This document shows, piece after piece, positions 1-7,408 of a stretch of DNA of 22,779 bases. The notes below the pieces were generated by a model. The model had not been told where the DNA came from. It saw nothing but the letters and a program-made list of their open reading frames with translations, and searched no databases. The first letter of the stretch is position 1. Every line of letters begins with the position of its first letter. A program made the translations under genes and the position numbers. This DNA is from Clostridia bacterium (GTDB lineage Bacteria > Bacillota > Clostridia > TANB77 > CAG-508), in the NCBI GenBank assembly GCA_900768805.1, contig CAAGEF010000167.1, forward strand, positions 1-22,779, in the 5' to 3' direction.

Positions 1-55
1 AGAAAAATTTTCTTATTATAATATTACTTTTATATTATACAAAGGAGGAAATAAA

Positions 56-664
56 ATGAATATTAAAAAAATTATTTTTAGTTTAATTATTATTCTTATA
101 GTATTGATTAATAATTTTTGTTATGCGCAAGAGAATACTTCTACAAATAATATTTTAGAAATGAGTATTGAAAATCCAAAAATAATCAAAGGTGAAGAAT
201 TTGAAATAACACTAAAAAATATGGATAAATTGAGTATTGGAGCTTTAACCGGTAAAATAAAATTTGACACAAATAAAATAGAATATGTTAAAGCTTCTGA
301 AGAAAATATAGCACAAATAGAACAAAATAAAAATTGGATATCAGTAATTGTTAGTTCGACTAATTCAACCATATCAGCAATAACTGCTCAAGAAATTGAT
401 GCTCAACAAACAATTTGTACAATAAAATTAAGGGCAAAAGAAAATTTAGTATTAAAAAATGATTCTATTATAATTGAGGATTTAAATTGGATTGATAATT
501 CATATCAATCTAAAAATCTATCTACATTAGAATTAAATATAATTAATCCTATACAAACTAATAATATTGAAATTTTAATAGCTGTATCGATTATAATAGT
601 TATAATGATTTTTGTTACAATTATTTTTATATGTATAAAGAAAAATAAATCAAAAAAAGCATAG
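56..664 (+). CDS. Membrane-anchored single-cohesin-domain protein
   Basis: Secreted, membrane-anchored protein of 202 residues. Residues 1-24 form a signal peptide (Lys-rich start, long Ile/Leu core, cleavage near CYA-Q). Residues about 34-163 are an all-beta domain with the cohesin pattern: a G-E-E-F-E-I-T-L strand, then the IGALTGKIKFDTNKIEYV segment typical of cohesin strands 2-3, and a late TICTIKLRAK strand. Residues 171-194 are a transmembrane helix followed by a Lys-rich cytoplasmic tail. Cohesins bind dockerins in cellulosome-type assemblies. The neighbouring minus-strand gene carries a dockerin, so this protein may be its membrane receptor (inference). AGGAGG at 43-48, 7 bases before the ATG, fixes the start. 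A TATAAT lies at 17-22, but its -35 region is outside the window. The stop codon lies in the terminator stem. The cohesin call rests on pattern only and could be another immunoglobulin-like fold. Confidence 0.72.
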   Translation: MNIKKIIFSLIIILIVLINNFCYAQENTSTNNILEMSIENPKIIKGEEFEITLKNMDKLSIGALTGKIKFDTNKIEYVKASEENIAQIEQNKNWISVIVSSTNSTISAITAQEIDAQQTICTIKLRAKENLVLKNDSIIIEDLNWIDNSYQSKNLSTLELNIINPIQTNNIEILIAVSIIIVIMIFVTIIFICIKKNKSKKA

Positions 665-685
665 AAAAAATCTATGCTTTTTTTT
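652..685. terminator. Bidirectional intrinsic terminator between convergent genes
   Basis: The stem AGCATAGA (658-665) pairs with TCTATGCT (671-678) around an A5 loop. It is flanked by an A-run on one side and a T-run on the other, so it works in both directions: for the cohesin gene (+) and the GH25 gene (-). The cohesin stop codon TAG (662-664) is inside the stem. Confidence 0.85.
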
Positions 686-686
686 G

Positions 687-715
687 ATTATAGAAAACTT
701 CGAATTTTCTATAAT
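687..715. repeat. Perfect 11-bp inverted repeat beside the terminator
   Basis: ATTATAGAAAA (687-697) is the exact reverse complement of TTTTCTATAAT (705-715), with a seven-base loop CTTCGAA. It lies between the GH25 stop and the terminator. It has no T-run, so it is more likely a 3'-end hairpin of the GH25 transcript than a terminator on its own. Confidence 0.6.
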
Positions 716-733
716 GTCCGCTATGGTTCTTTT

Positions 734-3661
734 TTACCAGGTTAATGCTCTTTTAGTGTATAATATATTCATATCAACATTAGCTGAAATACCATCTATA
801 TCTCCTTTTGAAATATATTGCCATATATCATATTGATTTTCATATCTATGATCCATATATTCAGGAGAATCGATATATCTAGCTACCCAGGTTATTAGAC
901 TTTTTGGTAATTTTGATAAATCAATTCTTTTTTCTTCAAACCAAGCTGGTCCTGTATATATTCCTATATTATTATATCCTGCTTCCTTCATTCTTATACA
1001 ATATACATTAGCCATTGCTGTAAGTGTTTCTGAATCTAAATATCCAACTCCCTCCGCTTCGAAATCAATAAATATTGGTAATCTTAACTGTTTAGGATCT
1101 ATATTTTGCAACCAACTTAATAATGTGTCAATTTCAGCATTTATTCCTTCTACACTTTTAGCATAAGAGAAGTGATAGATACCAACATCTATTCCAGCTC
1201 GTATTGCACCTACAAAGTTTTGATCAAATTTTTCATCTTTTTGATATAATTCTCTTCCATATCCAATTCTTAAAATAGCAAAATCAATATCATCATTTTT
1301 AACTTTTTCCCAATCTATATCTCCATTATGTTTTGATACATCTATACCTCTCATATAAGCGCCTTCTAATGTTACAATCATATCATTACCATCTAATCTG
1401 TAATCTGAAACAACACATTTTCTATATAATATTTCTTCTTTTAAAATTTTTACCATTTTAACCAAATTTCCATTACCAATATTCTTTATTCTTAAAACTT
1501 TTGTATGGTTAACATGTTCCATTGTATTACCTACATTTCTAGATACATTTTGTTGATTACTTACTCCTAAAACTATTGTATTAATCTTATTCATAGATGC
1601 TTTCCATGGAATATTATTTTCTAAATCTTCATACATATCTCCTGAACCTTCAATATTTAATGTACCATCTTCAATATTCCACTCTATGTCTTCTCCACAT
1701 TTTCCAGATGTTGGTTCTATTCTTATTATGTAATTCCCATTACCAGGTTCTATTGTTAATGGAGCAGCTGAACTTCTTATTTGTTCATCACTTCCACACG
1801 AATATACCATATATGAATTAAAAATTTGATATTCATTTTCACTTATAACTATATCTCCAATAAGTAATTGATTTTTATTTGTATATTCTATTTTTTCCCA
1901 TCCTAATTCATTTAATGTTTCTTTTGATATATTATATAAGTCTTGGTTTTCTATAATATAATTTAATAATTCTTCATTTTGAGTATGTATTGCATATTGA
2001 TATAAACAAAATGATACAAATGCTTTTGAATTTATTATTGGTCCAAAGTTTTCGTTTACATATATATCTTTTAGATCAACATATTCATTTCCATATTGCA
2101 TTTTATTTTCTTCGTTTTTTGCAGAATTTGCTATTTTATTATGAATAATATCAGCTATTTGAACGAATTCTAAATGTGAATTAGTTATTTTTATATATTT
2201 ATTATGAAATTCATCATTTATTGTATTTATAAAATTATTTTTTTCATCTTGTTCAACTTCTAAGATTGGTAGTTTTTTCTCAAATCCAACTACTAATCTT
2301 AATAAAGCCATTAAATCTGCAGAATTTATAATATTATCTTGATAACAATCAGCAGCTCGTAATTGATCACTATTAAATCTAATTGTTCCAACTATATATT
2401 TATTTAAATATATAATATCTGTTATATTTATTATTCCATCTAAATTTACATCTCCAGTTAAAATTCCACTACCTATATTTAAAAAGAAAATTATTTTTCC
2501 CTCTTCATCAATATAATATACATCATAATCTTTATCAAATTTATCATTTTCCTTTAAATCTTCTTCTGTTACAATTAAATATTCTGTATATTCATTTGAA
2601 TTTGTATTTATACTTGTTCCAATTGGTAGTGCTATAAGAGAATCTTTTAATATTTTTCCATTTTTATAGGCTTGTCCATTATAAAAACCTGTATATTCAG
2701 ATTTTTTTGTAATTATTTGTATAATACCATATTCATTTGTGGTACATACATAATAATCTGAATCTTCTGGTTCATTTTGTATTAAATATGTTAAATATTC
2801 ATCTTCAGTCATATTTTCGTGTTCTCTATCAATAATAATTTCTGAATCTATTGCGTGTTCTATACTTTCATTATAGATTAAAATATATTTTGAATTTAAT
2901 ACTAATTCATTGTTATCGTATAATTGGTTATTTTCTATATATGTATCTCCAATTATTTTTGTTTTATCACCATAGCCATCTATTATTAATTGATCAATAA
3001 TTTGAGTTTGGTCTTTTGATACAATTATTTTTTCTAAATTATCACATTTATCAAATGCATAACTTCCCAGTGTTTCTAAAGTATTTGGTAGTCTAATTTC
3101 TTTTATATTTGTTCCACCAAATGCATTTGTTCCTATTTTTTTTAATCCTTCGTTTAATTGTATTGTATCTAAGTTAATACAAGAATTAAATGAGCAATCT
3201 CCTATTTCCTCACAAGTTTTAGGCAATATAACTTCTTTAAGGGAGGTTTCAAAAAATGCAAAATCGCCTATTTTTTTTATATCGCTATCTTTTAAGTTTA
3301 ACCCTATAACATTTTTTTGACATTTAAAAGAATTATATCCAATTTCTTCTATACCATTTTCGATTGTAATAGTGTATTCAGTATTTTCTAATATTGATGA
3401 ATATAGTGAAGTACCAGTATCTGTATTACATACTATTTTTCCTGGTTTGGTCTGATCAGCTGTTGAAAAAATCATCTCGTAAGAGTAGCTACTATCAGGA
3501 TTTAGATATGTAATAGACTCTACATTTATATTATTTAGCCTGTCCGATCTAATCTGATTAAAAGCAACTGGTATTTGTGTTGCAAAAACTGTATTGATAT
3601 TACATAAGGTAAAAAATATTATAATAGTAAAAATTAAAATTGCTTTTTTTAATTTCATCAT
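734..3661 (-). CDS. Secreted LRR_5/dockerin/GH25 lysozyme multidomain protein
   Basis: Surface protein of 975 residues. In order: signal peptide (1-27); BspA-type leucine-rich repeats (about 95-215, with I-xx-IG-xxAF and L-xx-I-xLP units); a dockerin (about 402-460) with two calcium loops, DVNLDGIINITD and DCYQDNIINSAD; a degenerate NlpC/P60-like segment (about 500-640); a short SGKCGEDIEWNIEDGTLNI module typical of clostridial BspA proteins (about 650-709); and a C-terminal GH25 muramidase domain (771-969) with RGIDVSKHNG and FIDFEAEG. Likely catalytic residues are D774, D866 and E868, which would hydrolyse the MurNAc-GlcNAc bond of peptidoglycan. The ATG at 3661 is chosen because AAAGGAG (3673-3667) lies 5 bases upstream; an in-frame ATG at 3694 has no such site. 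The dockerin suggests docking to the cohesin proteins on either side (inference). It has its own promoter and shares a terminator with the convergent gene. Confidence 0.85.
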   Translation of the reverse strand: MMKLKKAILIFTIIIFFTLCNINTVFATQIPVAFNQIRSDRLNNINVESITYLNPDSSYSYEMIFSTADQTKPGKIVCNTDTGTSLYSSILENTEYTITIENGIEEIGYNSFKCQKNVIGLNLKDSDIKKIGDFAFFETSLKEVILPKTCEEIGDCSFNSCINLDTIQLNEGLKKIGTNAFGGTNIKEIRLPNTLETLGSYAFDKCDNLEKIIVSKDQTQIIDQLIIDGYGDKTKIIGDTYIENNQLYDNNELVLNSKYILIYNESIEHAIDSEIIIDREHENMTEDEYLTYLIQNEPEDSDYYVCTTNEYGIIQIITKKSEYTGFYNGQAYKNGKILKDSLIALPIGTSINTNSNEYTEYLIVTEEDLKENDKFDKDYDVYYIDEEGKIIFFLNIGSGILTGDVNLDGIINITDIIYLNKYIVGTIRFNSDQLRAADCYQDNIINSADLMALLRLVVGFEKKLPILEVEQDEKNNFINTINDEFHNKYIKITNSHLEFVQIADIIHNKIANSAKNEENKMQYGNEYVDLKDIYVNENFGPIINSKAFVSFCLYQYAIHTQNEELLNYIIENQDLYNISKETLNELGWEKIEYTNKNQLLIGDIVISENEYQIFNSYMVYSCGSDEQIRSSAAPLTIEPGNGNYIIRIEPTSGKCGEDIEWNIEDGTLNIEGSGDMYEDLENNIPWKASMNKINTIVLGVSNQQNVSRNVGNTMEHVNHTKVLRIKNIGNGNLVKMVKILKEEILYRKCVVSDYRLDGNDMIVTLEGAYMRGIDVSKHNGDIDWEKVKNDDIDFAILRIGYGRELYQKDEKFDQNFVGAIRAGIDVGIYHFSYAKSVEGINAEIDTLLSWLQNIDPKQLRLPIFIDFEAEGVGYLDSETLTAMANVYCIRMKEAGYNNIGIYTGPAWFEEKRIDLSKLPKSLITWVARYIDSPEYMDHRYENQYDIWQYISKGDIDGISANVDMNILYTKRALTW

Positions 3662-3701
3662 TTTTTCTCCTTTCTTTTGTATAAAAATTATCATATTTTT
3701 T

Positions 3702-3787
3702 ATGATATTATTTCGATTTTATGTTCTCATATTTATTAATATCTTGTCAACTACACTAATTTAGGGTATATTTAAATAGTTTACGGA
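3702..3787 (-). promoter_or_regulatory. Promoter with TCCGTA and GTTGAC boxes, GH25 gene
   Basis: Read on the minus strand: TCCGTA at 3787-3782, GTTGAC(A) at 3751-3745, a weak -35 ATGAGA, 17 bases, then the -10 TATCAT at 3707-3702. The gap from TCCGTA to the -10 is exactly 74 bases. Two other surface genes in the window have the same gap. The poor -35 suggests an activator is needed. Confidence 0.5.
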
Positions 3788-3865
3788 ACTATTATATAAG
3801 TGTTTTTTTAAATTTATATTACTTTTTTATTAATAATTATGAAAGACTAAACATTCTTATTGTAT

Positions 3866-3901
3866 AAAAAAGCATAGAAAATTTAATTTCTATGCTTTTT
3901 T
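3866..3901. terminator. Intrinsic terminator of the LPKTG-cohesin gene
   Basis: GCATAGAAA (3872-3880) pairs with TTTCTATGC (3887-3895), with A-runs and T-runs outside. The minus-strand stop codon TAA (3885-3883) lies in the loop. The stem core AGCATAGA is the same as in the terminator at 652-685. Confidence 0.82.
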
Positions 3902-4821
3902 GTTAATCTATCTTTTATTTTATATTTAATTACCAATACTATACATACTATAATATTTATTATTATTGCATTTATAATTATAATACTTTTTCCAGTTTTA
4001 GGTAACTTATTTGCCATTTTAGTATTAGAGTTTTTTTGAGAAGAATTGACTTTATTAATTTTTGTGGAATCTTGATTTTTATCGTTTTTATTATTTACAA
4101 TTGATAAAACATTATCATGATTTGAAGTTTCTTTATTTCCAGTTTCTGTAATACTATTTTGGTTATTTATAGTTTCTTCATTTACATTTGGTTTGTTTAA
4201 ATTATCATTATTATTTGGTTTATTTGTAGTATTATTAGGTATGTTTTCGATATTATTATTTGTATCATTGTTATTTGTATTTGAATTATTAGTGTTTTCA
4301 TTAGAGCTTTTGTTTTCTTCGTTTTCTGGATTATTATTTGGTTTATTGTTCTCCATAGTATTTTCGTTTTCAAAGGATATTTTTTCGCCATTTATATCAA
4401 TAATTCTAGAGTAATTATTGTTAAAATCAATTTTAACATCATAATTGTTGTCTATTGATTTTTCAATTATTTCGAACACTAATGTACATAATTTAATTTT
4501 CCCGGGTGACGATTTTACATTTTCATTTTTGTAACCTACAATTTTTTTATCAAATTCATTTATGGTTACATTTCCAATGTCCCATGGTTCTGTATAATCA
4601 TTTATTAATTTTAAATTATTTGAATACCAAAGTTTTAATTGGAAACCACCAATTATTTTATCTGTTGTTTCTGCATAAATATCTACACAATATAAATTTT
4701 CTTCACTTATTACTTGTTCATTATTAAAATATATTTTTACATAAGCAGCTACAGATATATTGTATATAATTACAACTAAAATAAATCCAATAAAAAATAT
4801 TCTTTTTATAAATTTTTTCAT
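3883..4821 (-). CDS. LPKTG-anchored single-cohesin-domain protein
   Basis: Cell-wall protein of 312 residues. Residues 1-26 are a signal peptide. Residues about 27-148 are a cohesin-like beta domain with IIGGFQLKLWYSNNLKLI and the late strand KIKLCTLVFEIIE. Residues about 150-270 are an Asn-rich, low-complexity linker that would span the wall. LPKTG at 273-277 is followed by a hydrophobic helix and a Lys/Arg tail, a canonical sortase signal. The protein is therefore predicted to be covalently linked to peptidoglycan and could act as a one-cohesin scaffold. The GH25 gene downstream on the same strand encodes a dockerin, its possible partner (inference). AAGGAGG lies 5 bases before the ATG. The only sortase gene in this window is broken and distant, so anchoring would need a housekeeping sortase elsewhere. 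Confidence 0.78.
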   Translation of the reverse strand: MKKFIKRIFFIGFILVVIIYNISVAAYVKIYFNNEQVISEENLYCVDIYAETTDKIIGGFQLKLWYSNNLKLINDYTEPWDIGNVTINEFDKKIVGYKNENVKSSPGKIKLCTLVFEIIEKSIDNNYDVKIDFNNNYSRIIDINGEKISFENENTMENNKPNNNPENEENKSSNENTNNSNTNNNDTNNNIENIPNNTTNKPNNNDNLNKPNVNEETINNQNSITETGNKETSNHDNVLSIVNNKNDKNQDSTKINKVNSSQKNSNTKMANKLPKTGKSIIIINAIIINIIVCIVLVIKYKIKDRLTKKHRN

Positions 4822-4844
4822 GATTCCTCCTTTTTTATTATAAT

Positions 4845-4930
4845 ATTATACATATTCACGCTAATCATCTCATTGATTATTTATATTTGTCAACAGTTGT
4901 ATTTGTATACTTTGATAAAGTTTCTACGGA
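4845..4930 (-). promoter_or_regulatory. Promoter with TCCGTA and GTTGAC boxes, LPKTG-cohesin gene
   Basis: On the minus strand: TCCGTA at 4930-4925, 31 bases, TTGACA at 4893-4888 (preceded by G), 14 bases, ATGAGA, 17 bases, then TATAAT at 4850-4845. Every spacing matches the GH25 promoter exactly (31, 14, 17), although most intervening bases differ. Confidence 0.55.
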
Positions 4931-5009
4931 TTATTTGTAATTTGGTTTTATTAAATTTCTATTACAAATATAAATATTTTAATAAAAACATTTTATATAT
5001 AATTAAAAC

Positions 5010-5038
5010 TTGAAAAGTATAGATAAATCTGATATTCT
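5010..5038 (+). promoter_or_regulatory. Sigma-A-type promoter of the small peptide gene
   Basis: TTGAAA (5010-5015), a 17-base spacer, TATTCT (5033-5038). This predicts a transcript start near 5045 and a leader of only about 22 bases before the TTG start codon. Confidence 0.5.
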
Positions 5039-5066
5039 TTAGTATGAAAGTGAGGTGACAGCTTAG

Positions 5067-5174
5067 TTGAAATATATAATATTATTTTTTATTCTGTTTT
5101 TTATTTCAAGAAAATTTTTTATCTATTATTATTCAAAAATTTTAAATGATAAAATAAAAAACGCTTATAAATAA
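5067..5174 (+). CDS. Putative 35-residue hydrophobic peptide, TTG start
   Basis: A short reading frame that starts with TTG, 8 bases after GAGGTGA (5052-5058), which is an extended match to the 16S rRNA tail. It encodes about 35 residues: a Met-Lys start, a hydrophobic Ile/Leu/Phe helix (residues 3-13), a second aromatic stretch around residues 17-22, and a Lys-rich end. It has a good promoter just upstream and ends inside a hairpin at 5159-5180. Size and shape fit a small membrane peptide, for example a type I toxin or a regulatory micropeptide, but no family is recognised. It fills an otherwise empty 357-base gap. In such AT-rich DNA a hydrophobic frame can arise by chance, so the call rests on promoter, ribosome site and stop being correctly ordered. 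Confidence 0.4.
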   Translation: MKYIILFFILFFISRKFFIYYYSKILNDKIKNAYK

Positions 5175-5180
5175 GCGTTT
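5156..5180 (-). terminator. Intrinsic terminator of the walJ-like gene
   Basis: AAACGCTTAT (5159-5168) pairs with ATAAGCGTTT (5171-5180). On the minus strand a T-run follows the stem. The walJ-like stop codon (5181-5179) overlaps one arm, and the stop of the small plus-strand peptide (5172-5174) overlaps the same arm. It may serve both strands, but the T-run is better on the minus strand. Confidence 0.75.
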
Positions 5181-5970
5181 AAGAAATTTTTATTAATTTT
5201 GAATGTTTATCTCTACTAGCTACAGCTAGCTTTAATTTATCTGTATCAACATTATTATTATGTAATTCTTCAATAACAGTTTGATATGCAATTTCTGGCA
5301 TATTACTTTCTTTACTTAAATGCCCAAGTAAAACTTCTTCTAAATCATAATTTACTAAGTGACTTATAGTTTTTCCAGCTAAAGAGTTTGGCAAATGACC
5401 AGTAGGTCCTGCGATTCTTTGTTTTAGCATATATGGATATTTTGAATATTTTAATAGTTCTGGTTCATAATTTGATTCTAATAATATAAATTTACTTCCC
5501 TTCATGTTATCTAATAATTCTTGAGACATATGACCTAAATCAGTAGCTATAGTTAATTTTTTTGAATTATTAAAAATATTGTAACCACAAGGATTTGCTG
5601 CATCATGAGGTATTTTAAAAGAGCTTATACACAAATCACCAATTTTTATTTCATCACCTATACAAAATAATTTTTGATTTTTTATATCTATTTTTTCTTT
5701 TTGTTTAGGCATAGCATTTAATGTTTCAAAATTAGTATATACAGGAATATCATATTTTTTTGATATCATTCCTAAACTTTGAACATGATCTAAATGTTCA
5801 TGTGTGACGAAGATTGCATCAATTTCTTCTAAAGAAGTATCTAAATCGATTAGAGCTTCTGATATTTTTTTACAACTTACACCGCAATCTACTAATATTT
5901 TTGTTCTATCTGATTCTATAAAAAGTGAATTTCCGGAGCTTCCACTATAAAGGCTACAAAAATTAAACAT
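5179..5970 (-). CDS. walJ: Metallo-beta-lactamase-fold nuclease, WalJ/YycJ family
   Basis: Cytoplasmic protein of 263 residues, matching the roughly 264-residue WalJ/YycJ/VicX family. The N-terminus FCSLYSGSSGNS is typical. The metal-binding motif THEHLDH spans residues 56-62 (H57, H59, D61, H62), and later metal ligands follow in the IPHDAANPCG and TDLGHM segments. Family members are linked to cell-wall and division control and have DNA exonuclease activity. In many Bacillota the gene sits with walKR; here it follows murA instead. The ATG at 5970 is chosen because AAGGA lies about 9 bases upstream and the protein then starts where the family starts. A longer in-frame start at 6015 would translate through the murA terminator. 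No clear promoter is visible, so it may depend on readthrough from murA. Confidence 0.85.
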   Translation of the reverse strand: MFNFCSLYSGSSGNSLFIESDRTKILVDCGVSCKKISEALIDLDTSLEEIDAIFVTHEHLDHVQSLGMISKKYDIPVYTNFETLNAMPKQKEKIDIKNQKLFCIGDEIKIGDLCISSFKIPHDAANPCGYNIFNNSKKLTIATDLGHMSQELLDNMKGSKFILLESNYEPELLKYSKYPYMLKQRIAGPTGHLPNSLAGKTISHLVNYDLEEVLLGHLSKESNMPEIAYQTVIEELHNNNVDTDKLKLAVASRDKHSKLIKIS

Positions 5971-5994
5971 AAACTTATTTCCTTTCTTTCGTTT

Positions 5995-6020
5995 AAAAAA
6001 GGGAATTGTTTCCAATTCCC
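5995..6020 (-). terminator. Terminator between murA and walJ
   Basis: GGGAATTG (6001-6008) pairs with CAATTCCC (6013-6020) around a four-base loop. On the minus strand it is followed by six T residues (6000-5995). It starts 8 bases after the murA stop and lies just before the walJ ribosome site. Confidence 0.82.
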
Positions 6021-6027
6021 ATATGAA

Positions 6028-7287
6028 TTATTCTTTAACTCTTTCTATTTTTGCACCTAATTTTCGGAATTTTTCTTCAATGTTCTCATATCCACGATCT
6101 ATATGATTTAAATTATAAATTTCAGTTGTTCCATTTGCTGCTATACCAGCAATGATTAAAGCTGCGCCAGCTCTTAAATCAGTAGCAGATACTGGAGCAC
6201 CATATAATTCTTCAACTCCTTCAAAAATTGCTGTTTTTGATTGTGCAGTAATTTTTGCTCCCATTTTTCTAAGTTCATCAGTATATTGAAAACGAGATTC
6301 CCAAATACTTTCATTTATTATACTTGTTCCTTTTGAAAGAGATAATACAACACCCATTTGAGGTTGTAAATCTGTAGGAAATCCTGGATATGGTAATGTT
6401 TTAATTGTAGCTTTTGATGTTCTTTTATCACACCAAACTCTTAAATGATCACCATTTGCATCAACATTTCCTCCAATTTCCATTATTTTTGCTGTTATAC
6501 ATTCTAAATGTTTTGTAATACAATTTTTAATAATGATATCTCCTTTAGATGCTACAGCTGCAAGCATAAATGTACCTGCTTCTATTTGATCAGGAACCAC
6601 AGAATATGTTGCATTACCTTTTAATTCAGAAACACCTCTTATTTTTATAATATCTGTTCCAGCACCACGAATATCTGCTCCCATTGTATTTAAAAAGTTA
6701 GCAACGTCAACAATATGAGGTTCTTTTGCAGCATTATCTATAATGGTAGTTCCATTAGCAAGAACACTAGCTAACATTATATTTATAGTTGCGCCAACAG
6801 AAACAACATCCATATAGATGGTAGTTCCATTTAACTCTGTAGCTTTTGCTGTAATATTTCCTTGAGCTACTTCGACTTCAGCTCCTAAAGCTTCAAAACC
6901 TTTTATATGTTGATCAATTGGTCTTGCACCTAAGTTACATCCACCAGGAATACCTACTTTTGCTTCTTTACATCTTCCAAGTAAAGCTCCTATTAAATAA
7001 TAAGAGGCTCTAAATTTTCTAGTAACTTCTAAAGAGGCTGTAGAAGAAGTTAAATTTCTGTTATCAATAACTACTTCATTATTAGATTTCCATTCTATTT
7101 TTGACCCTAAGTCTTTTAATATATCACAATATAATTTAACATCACTAATATTTGGTAAGTTTTCAATAGTACAAACCCCATTAACTAATAGTGTTGCAGG
7201 AATAATTGCAACTGCAGCATTTTTTGCGCCACTTATAATAACTTCACCTTTTAAAGGAGTTTTCCCAGTAATGACTAATTTTTCCAA
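6028..7287 (-). CDS. murA: UDP-N-acetylglucosamine 1-carboxyvinyltransferase
   Basis: MurA transfers enolpyruvate from PEP to UDP-GlcNAc, the first committed step of peptidoglycan synthesis in the cytoplasm. The 419-residue product has the usual length. SGAKNAAV places K22 and N23 at the canonical substrate-binding positions. GIPGGCNLGARPIDQH carries the catalytic Cys (C117), the residue alkylated by fosfomycin in this family, and R122. The start is TTG at 7287: GGGGG lies 8 bases upstream, and the protein then begins with the usual (M)EKLVITG. An in-frame ATG at 7329 would add an unlikely tail. The gene has its own sigma-A-type promoter and a 5' hairpin. It lies between spoIIR and walJ on the same strand. 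Many Bacillota carry two murA genes, and which copy this is cannot be told here. Confidence 0.95.
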   Translation of the reverse strand: MEKLVITGKTPLKGEVIISGAKNAAVAIIPATLLVNGVCTIENLPNISDVKLYCDILKDLGSKIEWKSNNEVVIDNRNLTSSTASLEVTRKFRASYYLIGALLGRCKEAKVGIPGGCNLGARPIDQHIKGFEALGAEVEVAQGNITAKATELNGTTIYMDVVSVGATINIMLASVLANGTTIIDNAAKEPHIVDVANFLNTMGADIRGAGTDIIKIRGVSELKGNATYSVVPDQIEAGTFMLAAVASKGDIIIKNCITKHLECITAKIMEIGGNVDANGDHLRVWCDKRTSKATIKTLPYPGFPTDLQPQMGVVLSLSKGTSIINESIWESRFQYTDELRKMGAKITAQSKTAIFEGVEELYGAPVSATDLRAGAALIIAGIAANGTTEIYNLNHIDRGYENIEEKFRKLGAKIERVKE

Positions 7288-7319
7288 AATATATTCCCCC
7301 AAATTTATTTGCATCATTA

Positions 7320-7342
7320 ATAAAGGCAAAAATTACCTTTAT
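7320..7342 (-). promoter_or_regulatory. Hairpin at the 5' end of the murA transcript
   Basis: ATAAAGG (7320-7326) is the reverse complement of CCTTTAT (7336-7342). From the -10 at 7354-7349 the transcript is predicted to start near 7342, so the stem would sit at the very 5' end of the mRNA. It could protect the transcript; a regulatory role is not shown. Confidence 0.35.
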
Positions 7343-7348
7343 AGAAGA

Positions 7349-7377
7349 AATATAACATAAAATATTTTGATTTACAA
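7349..7377 (-). promoter_or_regulatory. Sigma-A-type promoter of murA
   Basis: On the minus strand TTGTAA (7377-7372), a 17-base spacer, then TATATT (7354-7349). It is close to consensus and lies in the gap between spoIIR and murA. Confidence 0.65.
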
Positions 7378-7408
7378 TATATTTATGAAAAAAAGTGAAG
7401 TTAAATAT

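Noticed and set aside
3745..3750. TTGACA as the -35 of the GH25 promoter (and likewise at 4888-4893 and 14279-14284)
   Set aside because: No acceptable -10 lies 16-18 bases downstream in any of the three. Good -10 hexamers lie 35-37 bases away, so TTGACA is better read as an upstream binding site.
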